Positions 56,340-64,000 of a stretch of 64,000 nucleotides of DNA are shown here, one piece after another. Source of the DNA: Setophaga petechia (Eukaryota; Chordata; Aves; Passeriformes; Parulidae); NCBI GenBank assembly GCA_024362935.1, contig JANCRA010000114.1, positions 1,514,167-1,578,166 of the forward strand, read 5' to 3'. The stretch's first letter is position 1; each line of letters starts with the position of its first letter. The notes below the pieces were generated by a model. That model was not told the DNA's origin. It saw only the letters and a list, made by a program, of their open reading frames with translations, and made no database searches. Both the position numbers and the translations under genes were made by a program.

Positions 56340-56650
56340 ACCACGATGACACTGCAGAACCTCATGGAACCATGGGTCAGTTGTGACAATGCTGGTCCAA
56401 GGAAACCGTGGTGACGCTACGGAACCTCATGAAATCAAGGACACCATTGTGCAGCTCAGGGGATCTATGGATGCAAGGGTCAGTAATCAAACCTTGGGGC
56501 CCAGAGAAACAAGGAACCATGGCAACACAGCGGGGCCACATGGAGCCAAGGGAACCTTGTGACTCTGTTGGGTCTCATGAAACCAAGAAGCCATTGTGAC
56601 ATGGCAAGACCTCATGGAATCAAGGAGAACACTGTAATAGTGTGGGGACT
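56340..56650. repeat. Degenerate minisatellite
   Basis: ACCAAGGAAACCGTGGTGAC-type units, immediately before satellite block 4. Confidence 0.8.
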
Positions 56651-56659
56651 CATGAAGTC

Positions 56660-56985
56660 AATGGAACATGGAACAGGTCTGCCTGGTTTGGCCTCCTGGG
56701 GGCTGTCTGACAGGTCCCACTGAATTTGACATGTCAAGGGCCACTTCCCATCTGACCGTGAAGCACTGGTGCTCTGTGCTTTTATTCCTATGGGAAAGAA
56801 CTGTCTTTCTTGTCTAGGCACCCATGGCCAAAATTGGGATTCTGCATCTAAAATTCCCTATATCCAAGAGTTACTCCCAGACAAAAATCTGCCCGTACAG
56901 TCAAGTCTGGCTAGACTTGGCCTCTGGTGACTGCCTCTCATCTGGCCCTGCACCACTGGGGCTCACTTGTTTCCTTCCTATGGAG
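56660..56985. repeat. ~185-bp satellite, block 4 (plus)
   Basis: About 1.7 units with TTCCTATGGGAAAGAACTGTC and CCCTATATCCAAGAGTTACTC. Confidence 0.8.
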
Positions 56986-57714
56986 ACCATTGTGACACTG
57001 TGGAGCATTGTGGAGCCAATGGGCCATGGTGACACTGCAGGCTCTTGTGGAACCTGTTACACTGTAGGAACTTGTGGAACCAAGGGGAACATTGTGACCC
57101 TGCAGGGTACCATGGATCCAATGGGCCACTTTGACACTGTGGGGCCTCGTGGAACTAAGGACATCACTGTGGCTCTGTTGGGCTGCAGGGTCCCAAGGGC
57201 CCAGTGTGAAGCAGCAGGGCTTTGTGGAACCAAGAGGCCATTGCTGCATTTCAGGGCCTTGTGGAGCCAAAGGGCCATTGTGATCCTGCAGGACACCGTG
57301 GATCCATGGAGAGCATCGTGGCACTGCAAGGCCCCATGGAATCCTGGAGACCATTGTGACACTGTGGGGCCCCATGGAACCAAAGGAACATTGTGACCCT
57401 GCAGGGCCTCATGGAAGGAAGGGGCCATTGTGACACTGTGGAAACTTGTGGAACCAAGGGAATCATTGCGGCACCACTGGAGCCCATGGAACCAAGGGGC
57501 CATTGGACACAGCGAGGCTTCATGAAACCAATAGATCATTATGAAACATGGGGCCTTGTGGAACCATGGAGACCATGAAGATCCTTAAGGACTTGTGTAA
57601 CCAAAGGGGCCATTATGACACCTGAGGACATCATGGAAGCCAGGGACCATTGGGACATTGCAAGGAGCCATTGTGACACTGCAGGGCTGCTGTGGAACCA
57701 AGGGAACATGAAAT
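56985..57714. repeat. Degenerate minisatellite
   Basis: CCATTGTGACACTGTGGGGC-type units between two satellite blocks. Confidence 0.85.
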
Positions 57715-58210
57715 AGGTGTGGCTGCCTTGACCTCCCAGGGGTCACCTGACAGGTCTGGCTGACCTTGGAATGTGGAAGGCCACTCCCATCTGCCCCTGA
57801 AACACTGGGACTCTGAGCTTTTCTTTTTATGGAAAAGAACTGTCCATTTTTTCCAGGCATCCATGGCCAAAATTAGGATTCCACCTCCAAATTTATGTCT
57901 ATCCAAGTCTTGCTGCCAGACAAAAGTTGCCAGGACAGACAAGTCTGGCTGGTCTTTGACTCCTGAGGGGCAGCATTCACCTGTTTTCCAAACACTGGAA
58001 AGGCCTCTGTGCTTTTCTTTCTATGGAAAAAAAACCCATCTCTCTTCTCCAGGCACAAATGTTTTAAATTAGGACTCTGCATACATAATTTCAAATATCC
58101 AAGGGTTGCAAACCTGCCAGGACAGACAGGTCAGGCTTGCCTTGACCTCTGGTGGTTTCTGTTCATCAACCCCTGAAGTATGAGGGCTCCGTGGTTTCCT
58201 TCCTATGGAG
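57715..58210. repeat. ~185-bp satellite, block 5 (plus)
   Basis: About 2.7 units; landmarks TATGGAAAAGAAC near 57828 and TATGGAAAAAAAACC near 58021. Confidence 0.8.
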
Positions 58211-58370
58211 ACCAATGTGACATTGGGAGCCTTGTGAAATGAAGGGACCATTGTGACACTGCAGAGCACCATGGATCCAAGGGACCATTGTGACACTATA
58301 GAGCCTTGTGGAACCAAGGACATCATTGTGGCTCTGTTGGGCGACACGGTCCCAAGGGACCAGAGTAAAG
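58211..58370. repeat. Short minisatellite run
   Basis: Three to four units that end abruptly at the ERV leader. Confidence 0.75.
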
Positions 58371-59085
58371 CAGCAATGTGGGTGTTAGCCTGCCTGTAAC
58401 TCAAGAGTCGGCCAGATTTTGCCCCGGAAGAACAGGGCACGAGTTTCAAGCCCTGGGAATCGCTTGTTTAACTTAGGGTGAGTTTGAGAGTTCCCCCATA
58501 AGCCTTTAGTGTTGTTATCCTATCTTGTCCAAGTTCTCCTCCCCTAGTGGTTACTGGTTTCCCTATAGGGTTATTGTTCTAGAGTGTTCTACCCTCAAGT
58601 GTATATTTTGTTGGTCCCCTTTTCCTCAGGTCTTTGAATCCCACCCCTCATACTGTTCTCGACTTCTCCATGTTTATTGTTTTTCACCCTGTTACTAAGT
58701 TCTTCTTGGGCAACTCCATTGATCCTGCTTGTAGGAGCATGGGGGGGTTTGACGATTGGTACGGATAGAGACGAGAGATCTCTGAAGACAGGTCTTGGAA
58801 CTTGTGGTTCAGTCATGTCACCTGGGGTTAGCTGATAGATAGGCCAGCGCTCCCTGGGATTTTGGATTGTCCTGTGCTGGCAGATTCATGATTGCTTTGA
58901 GGGACCTTGGCCAGGATCCACAGGGACAAAATGGTTTCACCTGTGTAGGATTGCAGGTGGGTTTGGGGAAATGCAGGACAATTATTGCCCATTTTGCCAC
59001 AGTGTTTTTTCAAAACACATCCACATCCCATAACTGATTTGAGGTGTTCCAGCGGCTGTTCCACCTAAGGCGGAGAAAGAGAAAA
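58371..59085 (+). mobile_element. ERV 5' region (LTR/leader remnant)
   Basis: Sequence directly before the gag start. No intact LTR could be delimited and no primer binding site was confidently found. Confidence 0.4.
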
Positions 59086-60130
59086 ATGGGCAGCTGGGTG
59101 ACCAAAGTAGAAAGGTGCATATATGGATGCATTAAGTTAATTCTCACTGATCATGACCAAATATCTTCAAAGAACAAATTAAAATCAATAATGAAGTGGA
59201 TCAATAAAATTTTCCAGATTTTCCCGAGCCTGACCGTCCTCCCTCCATCTTGGTTCCTTCACTTCCTGCTACCTCAACCTTCTCTTCCACCCTGAACGAA
59301 CCTCCAGACTCCACCCCCACGACTGCGGGTCACTCCCTCACTGTAAATCATTCCACCTACACCTTGGGACATGCCTCCAGAAGGCCTGCCTGGAGGTCCG
59401 CCATCCTCGATCAAGGCCCTTCCTCCCCCACACCTGACAAAATGGCAGTGCCCTTTGCCTCACCCTCCAGCAACAATATAACCTCCATGGTCAAAGATAC
59501 TAAGCCCAACTGTCACACTATTTCTAATCTGAATGTTTCTGCTCCAAGTTATTCTTCCTCCCCAGAAGACAGTTAGGACTGCTTAGAGCCACCTCACCCC
59601 TCAATCCCAGAAGATCCCTGGGAAAGGAAGAAGACTGGCAAATAGTCTTGAAATTCCTCATTGCACCGGCATGTTATGAAAGAAAGGGGCAGAATCCCTG
59701 GTGTCAACCATTGGTTTACAGCAAAATCAAGGATCTGTGTAGCGCAGCTAAAGACCAGAGGAAGGACTTAACTTGTTTTAATGGCCTAGTGAGGGTCATG
59801 TTTACAGCACATGTCTTAACCCTCTATGATTTAAAATATATTATGACCATGTTGTTGTCACCTACAGAATACACCCTGTGGAAAGGGGAATGGAAGGGTT
59901 TACTTAATCAATTAATACCAGACTATGCTAATAATGAAGCAAGGGTGAAATTGACAATCAACCATCTAGCTGGAGAAGGACAACACAGCCTTCCAGATGA
60001 TCAAGCAGCAGGAATCCCCAGAGAAGTATTGGATGATATCAAAGAGATGGCTTTGAAAGCTTTAATCCAGGTATTGGATGGTAGCACCCTCAATTTGGAC
60101 TACCTTGGGTGGCTGCAGCTAAAGCTTTAG
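59086..60130 (+). pseudogene. Endogenous retrovirus gag remnant
   Basis: Gag would form the structural core of an old retrovirus. A start at 59086 reads MGSW, giving a glycine at position 2 suited to N-myristoylation, followed by a matrix-like helical segment. The frame breaks: matrix-like sequence in one frame (59086-59295), a Pro/Ser-rich middle in a second (59250-59576), and a capsid-like segment in the third (59648-60130) containing PTEYTLW, typical of beta- or alpharetrovirus-type capsids. At least two frameshifts therefore disable it. No nucleocapsid zinc knuckle, protease or polymerase follows. Only about 60 bp separate the end of the capsid-like frame from env-like sequence, so pol is deleted. 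Confidence 0.75.
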
Positions 60131-60189
60131 GACAATGAGACCATCCTGGGTGCCTGTTAAGGAAGCAAACCAATGCTGCCTCCCTCACA

Positions 60190-60540
60190 CTGAGTGGCCT
60201 GCTCTCAGACACAGAGACCATCAGACATGCCACCTTGCAGAACAGCCATAGAGTTTTTACTCTGGGCACATGGGCATGGCTGTGTAGCCTCTGAGGGCAT
60301 GTGTTGCATGAACCTCTCCAGCCACAGTGAGTCAATCCAAAAGAGCAATCAGGTACTGAAGGAAGGGTTCAATAAGTTTAAAGTGGAAAACAAAGACGGG
60401 TTCACTAAAGTCTTCCAATCCAAGGGACGAAATGGTTGGATGATGTCTAGGTAAAACAGGACTACTAATTTTCTTAGTGATTGTTGTTGCATTATTACTT
60501 GTCCCATGTTTGTTTGCATGCTTTTAGAAAGTCTTACAAA
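60190..60540 (+). pseudogene. Endogenous retrovirus env (TM) remnant
   Basis: The C-terminal part of a transmembrane envelope subunit. A CX6CC motif (CVASEGMCC) lies near 60283-60310, followed by a Ser/Asn-rich stretch. After a stop at about 60452-60454, another frame carries a hydrophobic membrane-anchor-like run ending with TAG near 60526. The surface subunit is absent, so it is non-functional. A GGAGGAGGGA purine tract near 60614 may be the polypurine tract. Confidence 0.7.
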
Positions 60541-60639
60541 ATTCGTTCAGTTCTATCTTTGTTGTAAAACAGAAACGGGGAAGATACCCAACACAGGCTC
60601 CTCATGGACTCATTGGAGGAGGGAATTGGAGGCCAGGAT

Positions 60640-61030
60640 GGCACAAAAACTTCTTTGACACTCTGTGTGGGAAGGAAAATCTTTAAAAGTACCTAAAAGC
60701 ATTCGTAAATCCATAAAGTACCTTAAAAACCTTGAGTATCTCAAAGTATTAATGAGCCCCACTGAGTGTCAGTACAAAGCTCTCAAGGGACTCATTAAAA
60801 AAGATAATTGGGGTCATGATTGCACAAACCTTTCACAGAGTCTGTATCAAAAGGGAAACACCAAGTACCTTAAAATAACTGAAGTACCCTGAAGTATTAA
60901 TGAGCCCCACTAAGTGTTGTTACTGACAAAGCCTCTCCAGGGACTAATTACAGCAGATAATTGGAAGCTGTGATTGCACAAACCTCTCAGAGACTCCAAA
61001 GCAAAAGCCAAAGCCAAAGTCCTTTGAAAA
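60640..61030. repeat. ~150-bp tandem duplication downstream of the ERV
   Basis: Two to three degenerate units. TAATGAGCCCCACTGAGTGT near 60751 recurs near 60898, and GATTGCACAAACCT near 60818 recurs near 60973. Spacings are 147-155 bp. It may lie in the remnant 3' LTR. Confidence 0.7.
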
Positions 61031-61269
61031 ACCTGCAGTCCCTGCAGGGAGCATTGAGGAGCCCCCAGGGCCATTGCTGAGCAAGGCTCCCCAGGGACTC
61101 CTTCCAGCAGATCCTTGAGGCCACTGGCATGTGGGCTAGGGGGGGATGCTGAGGGCAGGACAAGGGGCTGACAGTGCCCAGCCTGGCTGGGGCTGTGCCA
61201 GGAGGCCCCAGGGCCTCAGGACAAGGTGTCTCCTCCCAGCCCTTGGTGGCACAGACCCTGCTGTGGCCC
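61031..61269. other. Unassigned GC-rich sequence
   Basis: Resembles 55080-55260. No gene. Confidence 0.35.
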
Positions 61270-61690
61270 AGGGCACCAAGACTTGGCTTCTCTTTGTCCC
61301 CACCTGTCATCACTGCCTGCAGTTCTCTGCTCTGCCTGGGGCCTGGGGACACTTTCTCAGTCGTGTCCCTCACTGGGACCCATTAAAAGTCCAAGAAAGT
61401 TTGGAGTTGGATTGTGCCTTGGAGTTTTGCAGAGGTTTCTTCAGCTCCCTCTCAGGGACTGATGTTCAGGGCCTGAGCACAAAGCCCCAGAGGCTCATTC
61501 AAGTCCTGGTGCTGTGTCTGTGCTGCTGAGCTGGGCTGGGCTCCTGGCACACAGGCAGCTCCTGGTAAGCAAGCAGAGCTTCAAAAGCACATTTCTCTTG
61601 ATGAGCAGCTCTTCTGGCAGCCCAGCAGGGCTGGGGCACTGCCTGCAGCCAGCCCGGGCACAGCCCAGAGGCACAGAGAGCTTCAATCAG
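61270..61690 (+). repeat. Dispersed repeat, plus copy
   Basis: Diverged copy of the 22490-22960 element, keeping CACCTGTCATCACTGCCTGC and GTGCTGTGTCTGTGCTGCTG. Confidence 0.6.
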
Positions 61691-62744
61691 TCAGGGCTGG
61701 GAAGGTGCTGAGAAGTGCCTGGGGCACAATCACTGCCAGCCCTTGGCACAGGAACCTCTGGCTGCAGGACAATGCAGCTGCAGCTCCTGGAGCCATCTCC
61801 TAAAGCTGGAACATGCCAATGCCTGCAGAGCCTGTGAGTACATTCTCGGATTGTCTCTTGTGCAGAGCAGCCAGGGGTGCCCAGGGCTGTCGTGCAGAGC
61901 AGGGTCCTGCAGCCCAGGGCGCTGTGCTGAGGCAGGGACTCTGCTGCCTGCCAGGGACAGCTCTCAGCCAGCCCTGGCAGCTGCTCCCAGCGCTGGGGGA
62001 CAAGATCTGGGTGGGAGGAGACAGCTGGTCAGGCTTGGAAGTGTTCTCCTTGTGTGGGGAGGGTGCTGCATTATTCAGGACTGCTCCCGGCATGGCATTT
62101 ACCTCCAGAATATTTCCAAGTAGATTATACAGGGAGCACAGCAAGGCAGGGGCTGTATAAAATGGAAATATCTGCTTTTAAAATCTACTGCTCTGGGTTG
62201 CCTGGGTGGGAAATTGCAAATAGATATTCATGTCTCAGTTCAGGTTGAGAAAATTAAAAAATTCTCTGCGATGTTACTAAACCACGCAGAGACAGAAATT
62301 ATCACAGGACTCCTTAGAGGAAGCATCAGTGTTGCTTTTCCAGCCTCCTCAGGGTTGAACTGATGTTGCCATCAGAGCCTGCAGAGCCAGAGCTGCCCCT
62401 GGGCAGTGCCCGAGCTGGGAGGGGTCTGCAAGGCAGAGCTGAGCCCCCAGGGCTGGGCTGGGCTCTGGCAGCACTGGCAGGGCCCAGCCCTGGGCACAGG
62501 GAAGCAGCTGCTGGCAGGGACAGCTCCAGGCAGCAGAGCCCTGGGCAGGCAATGGGGGGAAAGTGCCCCCAGGCTGCGCTGGGATGTTTCAAGTCCTCCC
62601 CAAACCCAACTATTCCATGATTACTTTTTTACAGATCCCCATGCCAAGGCCCAGCAAATGTCTTTGGTTTTGGTTACAGGTATCTCTTCTAAGGCTTCAC
62701 TGTCCTTTTCTCTATGAACAGGATCCCATGTGCAGCCCCAGCCA
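61691..62744 (+). other. Upstream flank of the second olfactory receptor
   Basis: Probable 5' non-coding and intron sequence. 62385-62565 pairs inverted with 36300-36490. A splice acceptor TATGAACAG ends at 62721, 24 bp before the ATG. Confidence 0.5.
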
Positions 62745-63677
62745 ATGTCCAACAGCAGCTCCATCAGGCACTTCCTCCTGCTGGCATTGGCAGACACGCG
62801 GCAGCTGCAGCTCCTGCACTTCTGCCTCTTGCTGGGCATCTCCCTGGCTGCCCTCCTGGGCAACGGCCTCATCATCAGCGCCGTAGCCTGCGGCCACCAC
62901 CTGCACACGCCCATGTTCTTCTTCCTGCTCAACCTGGCCCTCAGCGACCTGGGCTCCATCTGCACCACTGTGCCCAAAGCCATGCACAATTCCCTCTGGG
63001 ACACCAGGAACATCTCCTACACTGGATGTGCTGCTCAGCTCTTTTTTTTTACCTTTTTCATGTCAGCAGAGCTTGCCCTCCTGACCATCATGTGCTACGA
63101 CCGCTACATGTCCATCTGCAAACCCCTGCACTACGGGACCCTCCTGGGCAGCAGAGCTTGTGCCCACATGGCAGCAGCTGCCTGGGCCAGTGCCTTTCTC
63201 AATGCTCTGCTGCACACGGCCAATACATTTTCCCTGCCCCTGTGCCATGGCAATGCCCTGGGGCAGTTCTTCTGTGAAATCCCACAGATCCTCAAGCTCT
63301 CTTGTGCCAAATCCTATCTCAGGGAAGTTTGGCTTCTTGCTGTTAGTGCCTGTTTATTTTCTGGATGTTTTGCATTCATTGTTTTCTCCTATGTGCAGAT
63401 CTTCTGGGCCGTTCTGAGGATCTCCTCTGAGCAGGGACGACACAAAGCCTTTTCCACCTGCCTCCCTCACCTGGCCGTGGTCTCTTTGTTCCTCAGCACC
63501 GGTACATTTTCCTACCTGAAGCCCCCCTCCATGTCCTCCCCATCCCTTGATCTGGCCCTGTCAATTCTGTACTCAGTGGTGCCTCCAGCCCTGAACCCCC
63601 TCATCTACAGCCTGAGGAACCAGGAGCTCAAGTCTGCAGTGAGGAGACTGATGACTGGATGCTTTCAAAAACATTAA
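62745..63677 (+). CDS. Olfactory receptor, OR14-like (group gamma), intact
   Basis: Odorant GPCR of 310 residues, single coding exon, expected to act in olfactory cilia through Golf. The start is the ATG at 62745 (MSNSSS), aligned with the start of the inverted partner. The GTG-initiated extension upstream is not needed, and an ATG at 62728 is out of frame. Key features: NSS at 3-5, GN at 40-41, Cys95 and Cys177, MCYDRYMSICKPLHY at 116-130, KAFSTCLPHL at 234-243, PALNPLIY at 281-288. The first 88 residues equal those of the receptor at 34173-35105. Asp89 there is Asn here, making an extra NIS sequon in the first extracellular loop. TM5 and its flanks (about 190-215) differ most, as expected for a ligand-facing part. 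AATAAA at 63790-63795 lies 113 bp past the stop. Confidence 0.95.
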   Translation: MSNSSSIRHFLLLALADTRQLQLLHFCLLLGISLAALLGNGLIISAVACGHHLHTPMFFFLLNLALSDLGSICTTVPKAMHNSLWDTRNISYTGCAAQLFFFTFFMSAELALLTIMCYDRYMSICKPLHYGTLLGSRACAHMAAAAWASAFLNALLHTANTFSLPLCHGNALGQFFCEIPQILKLSCAKSYLREVWLLAVSACLFSGCFAFIVFSYVQIFWAVLRISSEQGRHKAFSTCLPHLAVVSLFLSTGTFSYLKPPSMSSPSLDLALSILYSVVPPALNPLIYSLRNQELKSAVRRLMTGCFQKH

Positions 63678-64000
63678 ACTTCAGTCCAGTGTCTGAAAAT
63701 CACTTGTAATAAGGTCAGGTTTTATACTGTCTGTTGGTTTGGTTATGGGATATTTTGTTTCCATGTTTTAGTTTTTAATATTTTCTACAAATAAATGTCA
63801 TTGTGCCATTACTGATTTTGTTTCTCTCCACTTTCCTTGTGGCCATAGACTGTGTCAATGAGGGGCTGTGCTCTCGATGGCTTTAAAGGAACTAAAGGAT
63901 CTCCCAGCAGAGTTTTCTGCAGAGATGCCCTTTTGTTGCCTTCTCTGGAGCTGCAGCAGCAATGTCTGTGTGCAGAGCTGGGGGCAGATCAGTGCTGGCC
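63678..64000 (+). other. 3' UTR and flank of the second olfactory receptor
   Basis: Contains the poly(A) signal at 63790-63795. About 63690-63985 pairs inverted with 33176-33490, next to the receptor fragment. The window ends within this duplicated flank. Confidence 0.65.

Overview
The window looks like genomic DNA of a passerine bird. The signs are CR1 LINE sequence, a tRNA-Ile-headed SINE with a CR1 tail, avian-type endogenous retrovirus LTRs, group-gamma (OR14-like) olfactory receptor exons, and a C2H2 zinc-finger family of the kind that is multicopy in songbirds. Assignments come from reading the sequence and recalling families; no search was run. Dense inverted duplications and satellite blocks suggest an ampliconic or heterochromatic region (W chromosome, microchromosome or pericentromere), but the sequence alone cannot place it.

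Genes are few. Three related zinc-finger genes lie at 589-1497 (-), 45153-46061 (-) and 52319-52801 (+). Each has a 186-bp phase-1 intron that stays open in frame. The first and third sit about 390 bp downstream of an LTR-type TATA box. The second lies about 2 kb downstream of a CpG island. Two intact olfactory receptor exons, 34173-35105 (-) and 62745-63677 (+), are inverted copies in coding sequence and parts of their flanks. A C-terminal receptor fragment sits at 33500-34001.

Layout: 0-5.3 kb holds a rearranged copy of the zinc-finger block that recurs at 48.8-52.8 kb, ending in a 39-bp minisatellite. 5.36-7.5 kb is a run of LTRs. 7.3-18.1 kb is a large palindrome (arms about 5.3 kb, 125-bp spacer) carrying matching LTRs, a CpG-rich block with repeated ZNF143-like motifs, and minisatellites. 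18.1-31.2 kb holds an ERV 3' end, a second nested inverted repeat, TGATGTCAC satellites, a ~185-bp satellite, a ~37-48-bp minisatellite and a strikingly G-depleted solo-LTR-like insertion (27509-28993). 31.7-33.2 kb is a decayed CR1 ORF2. 33.2-37 kb is the first receptor region. 39.1-41.2 kb repeats the satellite/minisatellite pair in inverted order. 44.5-53.8 kb is the zinc-finger region with its CpG island. 53.8-58.4 kb alternates minisatellite and satellite, with a SINE and an LTR. 58.4-60.6 kb is a broken ERV with gag and env remnants. 60.6-64 kb leads into the second receptor.

No pathway links these genes. The common theme is repeated inverted duplication of short gene-plus-LTR blocks, with satellites at the turning points.
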